Of a stretch of 64,000 nucleotides of DNA, positions 21,721 to 33,586 are shown one piece after another. Under the pieces are notes generated by a model. The model was not told where the DNA came from, did no database searches, and saw nothing but the letters and a program-made list of their open reading frames with translations. Positions within the stretch are counted from its first letter, which is position 1; each line of letters begins with the position of its first letter. The DNA is from Elephas maximus indicus (taxonomy: Eukaryota > Chordata > Mammalia > Proboscidea > Elephantidae): NCBI RefSeq assembly GCF_024166365.1, contig NC_064822.1, positions 102,420,823 to 102,484,822 of the forward strand. The letters run 5' to 3'. Both the position numbers and the translations under genes were made by a program.

Positions 21721-22350
21721 CCAAATCCCAACTGAATATGTTCATAGAAGTAGGAGACATATTCCAAAGAAAGATGAGAAATTTGAATTCCAAAATTGGG
21801 AGAGTGAGCACACAGTTATCAGGCTACAGACTCCCTATTAGTTTAAGAATAATTTCCTGCTCAGATATTTTGTAAAGATTAGAATTTCCTGGCTTCTGTT
21901 TTCACAATTCAAACAAAGCTCTTTAATGATTTCCTGTCTTCTAGCAAATTCTAAGACCTGGTTATCCTTTACCGATATCTTCAATATCAGTAAGCGTTTG
22001 AATGAAGGACCCTGAATGCACTTCCCCTTCCTCTGCGGTTATGACCCTCCCCTCCTTTACAATACTGCTCAGGAGTCACCCCTCACAAAAGCTTTCTTGG
22101 GTAAACCTCTATTTTCTCCAATTTTTGCATTTCATTGATACTTCTCAAAGTAACAAAAAACCTGATTCAAACTAGTTTTAAATAATAAAGGGAATTATTG
22201 GCTCAAGTAGCTGAAATGTTAAGGGTAGGGCTGGCTAGAAAGCCAGGGATTCACAAGAGCCTAGTTCCTCCTATTACCTCTGCTCTCCTCTCTAGGGCGG
22301 CTTTCTCTCATGGAGCAAAAATGACTGTAGCAGTTCCACACCTTACATGA

Positions 22351-22507
22351 ACCAAAAACCCGTTGCTGTCGAGTCGATTCCAACTCATAGTGACCCTACA
22401 GGACAGAGCAGAACTGCCCCATAGAGCTTCCAAGGAGCGCCTGGTGGATTCAAACTGCCGCCCTTTTGGTTAGCAGCTGTAGCACTTAACCACTACACCA
22501 CCAGGGT
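22351..22507 (-). repeat. AfroSINE, short type
   Basis: CCCGTTGCTGTCGAGTCGAT to CACTACACCACCAGGGTT. The CpGs in GTCGAGTCG are kept. Confidence 0.95.
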
Positions 22508-24349
22508 TGAAGCTAAAGGTAAAAACACATTTATACTTCAGAATTCCTGTTTTAAAAAAAAAAAAAAAATCCTGTATGTCACCTCCTAGGATCACATACC
22601 CATCCCTGAACCAATCCCTGTGACCAGGGAGATGGAATGCACTGATTGGCTTAGATTGTCATGTGTTCAGTTTTCCCGAAGCCATGTGGATGCGCAAGTG
22701 GAAACAGCAGGCTATTGGAAATGGGAAGATAGACTGGATGCAGGGAAGGCAACTGATAAATGTCCCTTACCACTTCCATACCACTAACACAGTTAAAAAA
22801 GCAAGCTGTTCTTAGGGCCTGCAGGTTTTTCTTACCTCTTCTATAACTACTATAGACTAAAATAAGAAAATTCAGAATGATCTGGAAGCACTGCAGAACT
22901 CAAAGATTCGGCCAATAGTTATTAAGATACTACAGTAGTATTAAATTTTCAAAAAGGGTCAGTATAAGATCTTCTATTTAACCTCCAATTACCCAGATAA
23001 TATTCCAGGACTCCCCAGTTAAGTAAGGTTATGTTTTTTACCCTCAGTCCACAATCTCCTCTGAGTATTTAAAAATTTCAGCATAAAGTTTTTTTTTTTT
23101 TTTAAACATAAAAAGCATGGAAAAAGACAAACCAAAAATGGCCCATACCATGACCAGATAACTCCTCTTAACAAAAAATGGTGGGTGAGGCTTAGAAAAT
23201 TCAAAACCATTTCAAAGGGTGTTAAGATTAAAAGCCTTCCTTCCACCAGTCCTTTCCCCCCAGGAAGCCACTCTTAATAATCTCATGTCTATTCTTCTAG
23301 GAATATTTTCTACACACATATCAGGATATTTATGTCCTTTTATTCTTTTTAAAATTTTATACAAAAGGGTCAAACTACACACCCAGTTCTGAACCTCTGA
23401 TTACACAAATATGAGTCAAGCATAATGTCCACAAATGATGATCCACCACTCAACCGCTGAAATTAAAAGACAAAGCTGAATTACTTACTCACTTTGGTAG
23501 AAGAGGGGTATCCTGGCCAGGCAGAGCAAATGGCTGACTTTATTCAGGGTTTTTGACGAGTGTGGAGTTAAGGGTTGGCTGACATTCAGAGCTATAAGCA
23601 GGTTGACATCTATAGAAGATGATTACTCAGGTGAGCCTGTTTTTGATTGGCTGGCACTCAGAAGTGTTTATTGGAGATAATTCATTCCTGATTGGCCCAC
23701 TTGCAGAAGCCAGTGGCTGACACTGACTGATGAGCTTAGAAAAGGGTGTTTGTTGAGGTGAGTTGATTAATTGGACAGGTTTAAAACCAGGTCTCATGGG
23801 TACTTGTTACCATAGCTACAGAACAATCAGTCTTTTCCCACATTTGTAGGAACCTTTTTTTATTCTCAGTAACTAGAAAATAATAACAATAATTGCCAAT
23901 GTTTTTGAGTGCTTCATATGTGCCAGTACGTGTGCTAGACATGTGGAGGAATGAGTCTCACCACCTTTTTTTTATATATATGCCCTATAAGCATGCTGGC
24001 ATATGTGTGTATAAATTTACATATGCATCTGTGACAGTCCTACTTTTGGCTACCTCGACCATCTAGAATAGTGCCACAGAGGCATCAAAGACTACTCGAA
24101 TTACACTCACTGCCTAACAGTGGTTAATAAAACCAACCTATAAGATATTGGGAGAAGATTCAAGAAAATGGGGGAAGAAACAGGAAAGAAAATGTCAGGG
24201 GTGAGGGACAACCAAAGAGAGGGAAGAGAAGACCAAGTGGAGAGTAAGAGGAAACAACTCTGAATGTGCCAAGATGGAAAGGAGGAAGAGGAAACACTAT
24301 GAAGAAGCTCACTTAACCACTCAAAACAGCCTTCCCTGGGAGGTATAAG
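22508..24349. other. Intergenic sequence, mostly unique
   Basis: It contains one weak MIR piece. Bases 23,500-23,850 have repeated GATTGGC/GATTAATTGG motifs (inverted CCAAT boxes) that could belong to an unrecognised antisense LTR. I see no exon. Confidence 0.4.
23880..23960 (-). repeat. MIR fragment
   Basis: AATTGCCAATGTTTTTGAGT, then GCTTCATATGTGCCAGTACG: reverse MIR 3' end. Confidence 0.5.
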
Positions 24350-24420
24350 TACACCCATTTCTCACTTACCGACATGGGTAGGTTGCAAAGACGAGGTCAT
24401 CGTGCAAAAATTGAGGATGA

Positions 24421-24629
24421 AAATTCCTCAACAGCCAACATCATCCTAAATGGAAAGAGTCTGAAAGCACTTGCCTTGAGAATGGGAACCAGACAATGAT
24501 ACCCTTTATCGCCACTCTTAATTCAACATTGTGCTGGAGGTCCTAGCCAGAGCTATAAGGCAAGAAAAAGAAATAGGAGGCATCCAAATTGGTAAGGAAG
24601 AAGTATCCCTATTTTCAGATGATATGATC
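24421..24629 (+). mobile_element. Outer L1 LINE, left segment (ORF2 RT fragment)
   Basis: This is a 5'-truncated L1 that starts in the reverse-transcriptase part of ORF2 (NGKSLKALALRMGTRQ-like translation, with stops and frame breaks). It runs to the middle of the FADDM codons, where the RTE is inserted. It is preceded by TGAGGATGA (24,412-24,420), which recurs after the L1 poly(A) at 33,587-33,595. I read this as the target-site duplication of this L1. Confidence 0.85.
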
Positions 24630-25139
24630 AAAAGGGAAGAGCACACTCAGCATTTCTCAAGCTGAAACAACTGAAGAGAAAATTCAAGCCTCGGGTTGCA
24701 AAAGTGAAGGATTCTATGGGGAAAATATTAAACGATGCATGAAGCATCAAAAGAAGATGGAAGGAATACACAGAGTCTCTATACCAAAAAGAATTGGTCA
24801 ACGTTCAACTATTTCAACAGGTAGCATATGATCAGGAACTGATGGTACTGAAGGAATAAGTCCAAGCTGCACTAAAGGCATTGGTGAAAAACAAGGCTCC
24901 AGGAATTGACGGAGTATCAATTGAGATGTTTCAACAAATGGATGCAGCGCTGTAAGTGCTCACTCATCTATGCCAAGAAACATGGAAGACAGCTTCCTGG
25001 CCAACCAAGTGGAAGAGATCCACATTTATGCCTATTCTCGAGAAAGGTGATCCAACCGAATGTGGAAATTATCGAACAATATAGTTAATATCACACCCCT
25101 GCAAAATTTTGCTGAAGATCATTCAAAAGCGGCTGCAGC
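24630..25139 (+). mobile_element. RTE LINE, left segment (inside outer L1)
   Basis: This is the ORF2 region of an RTE-clade (BovB-like) element, recognisable by the pre-RT stretch translating to KNKAPGIDGVSIEMFQQMDA. It is flanked by a short ATGATC duplication (24,624-24,629 and 30,908-30,913) at the outer L1 junctions. It is cut at 25,139 by the inner L1. Confidence 0.85.
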
Positions 25140-25217
25140 GGAGTAGCAATATTAATTTCTGACAAAATAGACTTTAAAGTTAAATCCACCACAAAGGATA
25201 AAGAAGGACACTACATA

Positions 25218-26075
25218 ATGATTAAAGGCACAAACGACCAGGAAGATATAACCATATTAAATATTTATGCACCCAATGACAGGGCTGCAAGATACATAAA
25301 ACGAACTTTAACAGAATTGAAAAGTGAGATAGACACCTCCACAATTATAGTAGGAGACTTCAATACACCACTTTCAGAGAAGGACAGGACTTCTAGTAAG
25401 AAGCTCAATAGAGACACGGAAGACCTCATTGCTACAATCAACCAACTTGACCTCATAAGCATATACAGAATACTCCACCACATATTAGGTCATAAAACAA
25501 ACCTTTGCAGAATCCAAAACATCGAAATATTACAAAGCATCTTCTCAGACCACAAGGCCATAAAAGTGGAAATCAATAACAGAAAAATTAGGGAAAAGAA
25601 ATCAAATATTTGGAAACTGAACAATACCCTGCTGAAAAAAGACTGGGTTATAGAAGACATTAAGGAGGGAATAAAGAAATTCATAGAATGCAATGAGAAT
25701 GAAAACACTTCCTATCAAAACCTCTGGGACACAGCAAAAGCAGTGCTCAGAGGTCAATTTATATCGATAAATGCACACATACATAAAGAAGAAAGAGCCA
25801 AAATCAGAGAACTGTCCCTACAACTTGAGCAAATAGAAAGTGAGCAACAAAAGAATCCATCGGGCACCAGAAGAAAACAAATAATAAAAATTAGAGCTAA
25901 ACTAAATGAATTAGAGAACAGAAAAACAATTGAAAGAATTAACAAAGCCAAAAGCTGGTTCTTTGAAAAAATTAACAAAATTGATAAACCATTGGCCAGA
26001 CTGACTAAAGAAATACAGGAAACAAATAACCCAAATAAGAAACGAGATGGGCCACATCACAACAGACCCAAATGA
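25218..26075 (+). pseudogene. L1 ORF2p fragment: endonuclease C-terminal half and linker
   Basis: This is a 285-codon open stretch of the inner L1. It contains the NIYAPN, VGDFNTPLS and SDHKAI motifs of the apurinic-like endonuclease, but the N-terminal catalytic part has been lost by truncation. The frame breaks just before the [11 protein letters not shown] region, which continues in another frame from about 26,047. Confidence 0.9.
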
Positions 26076-28651
26076 AATTAAAAGAATCCTATCAGATTAT
26101 TACGAAAAATTGTACTCTAACAAATTTGCAAACCTAGAAGAAATGGATGAATTCCTAGAAAAACACTACCTACCTAAACTAACACAATCAGAAATAGAAC
26201 AACTAAATAGACCCATAACAAAAAAAGAGATTGAAACGGTAATCAAAAAACTCCCAACAAAAAGAAGCCCTGGCCCGGACGGCTTTACTGCAGAGTTCTA
26301 CCAAACTTTCAGAGAAGAGTTAACACCACTACTACTAAAGGGATTTCAAAGCATAGAAAATGACGGAATACTACCTAACTCATTCTATGAAGCCACCATA
26401 TCCCTGATACAAAAACCAGGTAAAGACATCACAAAAAAACAAAATTATAGACCTATATCCCTCATGAACATAGATGCAAAAATCCTCAACAAAATTCTAG
26501 CCAATAGAATTCAACAACATATCAAAAAAATAATCCACCATGACCAAGTGGGATTTATACCAGGTATGCAAGGCTGGTTTAATATTAGAAAAACCATTAA
26601 TGTAATCCACCATATAAATAAAACAAAAGACAAAAACCACATGATCTTATCAATTGATGCAGAAAAGGCATTTGACAAAGTCCAACGCCCATTTATGATA
26701 AAAACTCTCACCAAAACAGGAATTGAAGGAAAATTCCTCAACATAATAAAGGGCATCTATACAAAGCCAACAGCCAACATCACTCTAAATGGAGAGAGCC
26801 TGAAAGCACTTCCCTTGAGAACGGGAACCAGACAAGGATGCCCTTTATCACCGCTCTTATTCAACATTATGCTAGAGGTCCTAGCCAGAGCACTTAGGCT
26901 AGACAAAGAAATAAAGGGCATACGGATTGGCAAGAAGGAAGAAAAATGATCTCTATTTGCAGATGACATGATCTTATACACAGAAAACCCTAAGGAATCC
27001 TCCAGAAAACTACTGAAACTAATAGAAGAGTTTGGCAGAGTCTCAGGTTATAAGATAAACATACAAAAATCACTTGGATTCCTCTACATCAACAAAAAGA
27101 ACATCGAAGAGGAAATCACCAAATCAATACCATTCACAGTAGCCCCCAAGAAGATAAAATACTTAAGAATAAATCTTACCAAAGATGTAAAAGACCTACA
27201 CAAAGAAAACTACAAAGTACTAGTGCAAGAAACTAAAAAGGACCTATACAAGTGGAAAAACATACCTTGCTCATGGATAGGAAGACTTAACACAGTAAAA
27301 ACGTCTATTCAACCAAAAGCCATCTATACATACAATGCACTTTCGATCCAAATTCCAATAATATTTTTTAATGTGATGGAGAAACAAATCACCAACTTCA
27401 TATAGAAGGGAAAGAAGCCCCGGGTAAGTAAAGCATTACTGAAAAAGAAGAAGAAAGTGGGAGGCCTCAATCTACCTGATTTTAGAACATATTATACAGC
27501 CACAGTAGTCAGAACAGCCTGGTACTGGTACAACAGGCACATAGACCAATGGAACAGAATTGAGAACCCAGATATAAATCCATCCACATATGAGCAGCTG
27601 ATATTTGACAAAGGCCCAGTGTCAGTTAACTGGGGAAAAGATAGTTTTAACAAATGGTGCTGGCATAACTGGATATCCATTTGCAAAAAAAATGAAACAA
27701 GACCCATACCTCACACCATGCACAAAAACTAACTCCAAGTGGATCAAGGACCTAAACATAAAGACTAAAATGATAAAGATCATGGAAGAAAAAATAGGGA
27801 CAACGTTAGGAGCCCTAATACAAGGCATAAACAGAATACAAAACATTACTAAAAATGATGAAGAGAAACCAGATAACTGGGAGCTCCTAAAAATCAAACA
27901 CCTATGCTCATCTAAAGATTTCACCAAAAAAGTAAAAAGACCACCTACAGATTGGGAAAGAATTTTCAGCTATGACATCTCAGACCAGTGCCTGATCTCT
28001 AAAATCTATGTGATTCTGTTAAAACTCAACCACAAAAAGACAAACAACCCAATCAAAAAGTGGGCAAAGGATATGAACACGCACTTCACTAAAGAAGATA
28101 TTCAGGCAGCTAACAGATACATGAGAAAATGCTCTCGATCATTAGCCATTAGAGAAATGCAAATTAAAACTACGATGAGATTCCATCTCACTCCAACAAG
28201 GCTGGCATTAACCCAAAAAACACAAAATAATAAATGTTGGAAAGGCTGCGGAGAGACTGGAACTCTTATACAGTGCTGGTGGGAATGTAAAATGGTACAA
28301 CCACTTTGGAAATCTATCTGGCGTTTTCTTAAAAAGTTAGAAATAGAACCACCATACAACCCAGAAATCCCACTCCTCGGGATATACCCTAGAGAAATAA
28401 GAGCCTTTACACGAACAGATATATGCACACCCATGTTTATTGCAGCTCTGTTTACAATAGCAAAAAGCTGGAAGCAACCAAGGTGTCCATCAATGGATGA
28501 ATGGTTAAATAAATTGTGGTATATTCACACAATGGAATACTATGCATCGATAAAGAACAGTGACGAATCTGTGAAACATTTCATAACATGGAGGAACCTG
28601 GAAGGCATTATGCTGAGTGAAATTAGAGGCAAAAGGACAAATATCGTATAA
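26047..28651 (+). pseudogene. L1 ORF2p fragment: reverse transcriptase and C-terminal region (broken)
   Basis: RT motifs appear in order: [77 protein letters not shown] and [12 protein letters not shown]. The C-terminal region has the Cys-rich CWKGCGETGTLIQCWWECK segment. In-frame stops lie at 26,947 (TGA) and 27,403 (TAG, where a Trp codon is expected). There is a shift in or near the A-run at about 27,682-27,690. Confidence 0.9.
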
Positions 28652-28717
28652 GACCACTATTATAAGATCTTGAGAAACAGTATAAACTGAGAAGAACACA
28701 TACTTTTGTGGTTACGA

Positions 28718-28746
28718 GGCGGGGAGGGAGGGAGGGTGGGAGAGGG
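28718..28746 (+). other. G-rich tract in inner L1 3' UTR (potential G-quadruplex)
   Basis: Five runs of three or four G separated by single bases lie at 28,721-28,740 (GGGG A GGG A GGG A GGG T GGG). A G-rich polypurine tract is a usual feature of mammalian L1 3' UTRs. Confidence 0.75.
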
Positions 28747-29682
28747 TTATTTACTGATTAGTTAGTAGATAAGAACTACTTTAGGTGAAGGGAAGGTCAA
28801 TACTCAATACACGGAAGGTCAGCTCAACTGGACTGGACCAAAAGCAAAGAAGTTTCCGGGATAAACTGAATGCTTCAAAGGTCAGCTAAGCAAGGGCGGG
28901 GTTTTGGGGACTACGGCTTAAGGGGACTTCTAAGTCAATTGGCAAAATAATTGTATTATGAAAACATTCTGCATCCCACTTTGAAATGTGGCGTCTGGGG
29001 TCTTAAATGCTAACAAGCGGCAATCTAAGATGCATCAATTGGTCTCAACCCACCTGGAGCAAAGGAGAATGAAGAACACCAAGGTCACAGGATAACTATG
29101 GGCCCAAGAGACAGAAAGGGCCACGTGAACCAGAGACTTACATCATCCTGAGACCAGAAGAACTAGATGATGCCCGGCCACAATCGATGACTGCCCTGAC
29201 AGGGAACACAACAGAGAACCCCTGAGGGAGCAGGAGAACAGTGGGATGCAGACCCCAAATTCTCATAAAAAGACCAGACTTAATGGTCTGACTGAGACTA
29301 GAGGAATCCTGGTGGTCATGGTCCCCAAACCTTCTGTTGGCCCAGGACAAGAACCATTCCCGAAGACAACTCATCAGACATGGAAGGGACTGGACAATGG
29401 GTTGGAGAGAGATGCTGACGAAGAGTGAGCTACTTGTATCAGGTGGACACTTGAGACTGTGTTGGCATCTCCTGTCTGGAGGGGAGATAGGAGGGTAGAG
29501 AGGGTTAGAAACTGACAAAATTGTCACGAAAGGAGAGACTGGAAGGAGGGAGCGGGCTGACTCATTAGGGGGAGAGTAAGTGGGAGTATGGAGTAAGGTG
29601 TATGTAAGCTTATATGTGACAGACTGACTTGATTTGTAAACTTTCACTTAAAGCACAATAAAAATTATTAAAAAAAAAAAAA

Positions 29683-30907
29683 AAAAGCGGCTGCAGCAGT
29701 ATATTGACAAGGAACTGCCAGGAATTCAGGCCAAATTCAGAAGAGGATGTGGAACCAGGGATATCATTGCTGATGTCAGATGGATCCTGGCTGAAAGCAG
29801 AGAATACCAGAAGGATGTTTACCTATGTTTTATTGACTATGCAAAGGCATTCAACTGTGTGGATCATAACAAATTATGGGTAACACTGCAAAGAATGGGA
29901 ATTCCAGAACACTTAATTATGCTTACAAGGAACCTTTACATAGATCAAAAGGCAGCTGTTTGGACAGAAAAAGGGGATACCAAGTGGCTTAAAGTCAAGA
30001 AAAGTGTGTGTCAGGGTTGTATCCTTTCACCGTACCTATTCAATCCATATGCTGTGCAAATAATCCAAGAAACTGGACTATATGAAGAATGGGGCATCAG
30101 GATTGGAGGAAGACTTGTTAACAACCTGCACTATGCAGATGACACAACCTTCCTTGCTGAAAGAGGATTTGAAGCGCTTGCTGATGATGATCAAAGACCA
30201 CAGCCTTCAGTATGGATTACACCTCAACATAAAGAAAACAAAAATCCTCACAACTGGACCAATAAGCGACATCATGACAAACGGAGAAAAGACTGAAGTT
30301 GCCAAGGACTTCATTTTACTTGGACCTATAATCAATGCCTGTGGAAGTGGCAGGCAGTCAAGAGAATCAAAAGACGCATTGCATTGGGTAAATCTGCTGC
30401 AAAGGACCTCCTTAAAGCGTCTAAAAGCAAAGATGTCACCTTGAAGACTAAGGCGTGCCTGACCCAAGCTATGGTATTTTCAGTCGCATCATATGTATCT
30501 GAAAGCTGGACAATGAATAAGGAAACTGAAGAACAACTGACACCTTTGAATTGTGGCACTGGCAAAGAATATTGAATATACCATGGACTGCCAAAAGAAT
30601 GAATAAATCTGTCTTGGAAGAAGTACAACCAGAATGCTCCTTAGAGGCAAAGATGGCAACATTGCATCTTACATATTTTGGTAAGGAGGGATCATCAGTC
30701 CCTGGAGAAGGACATCATGATTGGTAAAGCACAGGGTCAGTGGAAAAGAGGAAGACCCTCAATGAGATGTATTGACAAAGTGGCCGCCAAGATGGGCTCA
30801 GAGCATAACAATGATTTTCAGGATGGCGCAGGCCCAGGCAGTGTTTCATTCAGTTGTGCACAGGGTTGTTATGAGTCCGAACCAACTCAACAGCACCTAA
30901 CAACAAC
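29683..30907 (+). mobile_element. RTE LINE, right segment (RT core and 3' end)
   Basis: The element resumes with the duplicated AAAAGCGGCTGCAGC and encodes decayed RT: CFIDYAKAFNCVDHNK, then GCILSPYLF, then a YADDT catalytic motif near 30,130. The 3' end reads GAACCAACTCAACAGCACCT followed by AACAACAAC, the typical RTE tail that AfroSINEs imitate. The frame is broken after the YADD region. Confidence 0.9.
29859..30296 (+). pseudogene. RTE reverse-transcriptase fragment (YADD)
   Basis: This is a 145-codon remnant of the RTE ORF2 core: the end of the DYAKAF block, RT motifs around CQGCILSPYLF and the YADDTTFLAE catalytic box. It leaves the coding frame soon after. It is the longest open RTE piece in the window, from an inactive element. 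Confidence 0.85.
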
Positions 30908-33586
30908 ATGATCTTATACACAGAAAACTCCCAAGAATCCACAAGAAAACTACTGGAACCATAGACTATTTCAGCAAAGTACCAGGATACAAGATAAACA
31001 TATAAAAATCAGTTGGATTCCTCTACACGAACAAAGAGAACTTCAAAGAAGAAACCACTAAATCAATACCACTTACAATAGCCCCCAAGAAGATAAAATA
31101 CTTAGAAATAAATCTAACCAGAGACATAAAAGACCCATACAAAGAAAACTACAAGACACTAATGCAAAAACCAAGAGAGACCTACGTAAGTGGAAAAACG
31201 TACCTTGTTCATGGATAGGAAGACTCAACACTGCGAAGGTGTCAATTCTACCCAAAGCGATCTACAGATACTATGCAATCCCGATTCAAATTTCAACAAC
31301 CTTTTTTAATGAGATGGAGAAATAAATCACCAACTTCATATGGAAAGGGAAGAGGCCCTGGATAAGTAAAGCATTACTGAAGAAAAAGTACAAAGCGGGA
31401 CGCCTCACACTACCTGAGTTTAGAATTTATTATACTGCCGCGGTACTCAAAACAGCCTGGTATTGGTACAACAACAGATACATAGACCAGTGGAACAGGA
31501 TTGAGAATCCAGATGTAAAGCCATTCACCTGTGAGCAGCTGAGATTTGATAAAGGCCCAAAGGCTGTTAAATGAGGAAAAGACAGTCTCTTTAACAAATG
31601 GTGCTGGTGAAACTGGATATCCATCTGCACAAAAAATGAAACAAGACCCACACCTCGCACCATGTACAAAAACTAACTCAAAATGGATCGAGGACCTAAA
31701 TATAAAATCTAAAACGATAAAGATCATGGAAGAAAAAATGGGATAATGGTAGCAGCCCTAATACATGGCATAAACAGAATACAAACTATAACTAACAATG
31801 CACAAACACCACAAGAGAAACTAGATAACTGGGAGCTCCTAAAAATCAAACACTTATGCTCATCCAAAGACTTCGCCAAAAGAGTAAAAAGACGACCTAC
31901 CAGACTGGGAAAAAATTTCTAGCTACAACAAATCTGATCGGCATCTAATCTCTAAAATCTACAGGATACTGCAAAACCTCAACAACAAAAAGACAAACAA
32001 CCCAATTAAAAAAGGGGTTCAGGATACGAACAGGCACTTCACCAAAAAAGACATTCAGGCAGCAAACAGATACACGAGGAAATACAATCTAATGGATTTA
32101 GAGAAATGCAAATCACAACTACAATGAGATTCCATCTCACCCCAATAAGAATGGCATTAATCCAAACAACACAAAATAATAAATGTTGGAGAGGTTGTGG
32201 ACAGACTGGAACACTTATACAGTGGGAATGTAAAACGGTACAACCACTTTGGAAATAGGTTTGGCGCTGCCTTAAAAAGCTAGAAATAGAATTACCAATG
32301 ATCCAACAGTCTCATTCCTTGGAATACATCCTAGAGAAATAAGAACCATCACACGAACAGATATATGCACACCCATGTTCATTGCAGCTGTGTTCACAAT
32401 AGCAAAGAGATGGAAACAACTTAGGTGCCCATCAACAGATGAATGGGTAAACAAATTATGGTATATTCACACAATGAAATACTGTGCAACGAAAAAGAGC
32501 AATGATGAACCCGCAAAACATCTCACAACATGGATCAATCTTGAAGGCATTATGCTGAGTGAAATTAGTCAGTCGCAAAAGGACAAATATTGTGTGAGAC
32601 CACTATTACAAGAGCTCAAAAGAAAACATTCTTTAATGGTTACAAGGATGGGGGGGAGGGGAATTCACTAACTAGATAGTAGACAAGAATTATTTTAGGT
32701 GAAGAGAAGAACAACACAAAATACAGGGGAAGTCAGCACAACTGGACGAAGCCAAAAGCTAGCAATTTTCCTGAACACAACCAAACACTTCGAGGGACAA
32801 AGTAGCAGGGGCGGGGGTCTGGGGACCATGGTTTCGGGAGATATCTAGGTCAATTGGCACAACAAAGTTTCTTAAGAAAATGTCCTGCATCCCACTTTGG
32901 AGTGTGGCGTCTGAGGTCTTAAAAGCTTGTGAGCGGCCTTCTAAGATGCATCAATTCGTCCCAGCCCACCTGGAGCAAAGGAGAATGAAGAACACCAAAG
33001 ACACAAGGAAAATATTAGCCCAAGAGACAAAAGGGTTATCTAAACCAGAGGCTCCATCAGCCTGAGACCAGAAGAACTAGATGATGCACAGCGACCACCA
33101 ATGACTGCCCTAACAGGGAATACAACAAAGAGTCCCTCATAGAGCAGGAGAAAAGTGTGGTGCCAAAGTCAAATTCATGTACAAAGACCAGACTTAATGG
33201 TCTGACTGAGACTGGAGGAACCCCAGAAGACATGGCCCTCAGACTCTCTGTTAACCCAGAACTAAAACATTCCCAAAGCCAACTCTTCAGACAAAGATCA
33301 GACTGGACTATAAAACATGAAATAATACTCGTGAAGAGTGTGCTTCTTAGTTCAAGGAAATACACAAGACTAAATGGGCAGATCCTGTCTGGAAGCAGAA
33401 TGAGAAGGCAGAAAGGTGTAGGAGCTGGTTAAATGGACATGGGAAACCCAGAGCAAAAAGGCAGAGTGTGCTGTCACATATAGGGACTGCAACTAGGGTC
33501 ACATAACAATATGTGTGTAAATTTTTGTATGAGAAATTAAATTGAGCTGTAAACTTTCACCTGACGCACAATTTAAAAAAAAAAAA
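30908..33586 (+). mobile_element. Outer L1 LINE, right segment (rest of ORF2, 3' UTR, poly(A))
   Basis: The sequence resumes exactly where the left segment stopped (ATGATCTTATACACAGAAAAC, the Met-Ile-Leu-Tyr-Thr-Glu after FADD) and runs through the rest of ORF2. A 3' UTR with a G-rich tract near 32,650 follows, and a poly(A) ends at 33,586. Reading frames are broken many times. It is more decayed than the inner L1, as expected for the older insertion. Confidence 0.9.

Larger units (their letters stand above)
25140..29682 (+). mobile_element. Inner L1 LINE (4.5 kb, 5'-truncated), inserted in the RTE
   Basis: The element starts inside the ORF2 endonuclease (GVAILISDKIDFKVK-like) and includes GDFNTPLS, the RT block [17 protein letters not shown] at 26,956-26,970, the C-terminal Cys-rich part, the 3' UTR and a poly(A) ending near 29,682. 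ORF1 and the promoter are missing. It is bounded by a perfect 15 bp target-site duplication, AAAAGCGGCTGCAGC (25,125-25,139 and 29,683-29,697). The few visible ORF2 breaks are a frame change near 26,050, TGA at 26,947, TAG at 27,403 and a frame change around 27,680-27,690. It cannot move on its own and is the youngest layer of the nest. Confidence 0.95.

Noticed and set aside
17954..22507. CRISPR-like array from regularly recurring about 160 bp units
   Set aside because: The units are AfroSINEs in mixed orientation with irregular spacing, in a mammalian genome.
25265..28699. Several 60-110-codon open frames antisense to the inner L1
   Set aside because: They are shadows of the A-rich sense strand of ORF2, with no independent features.
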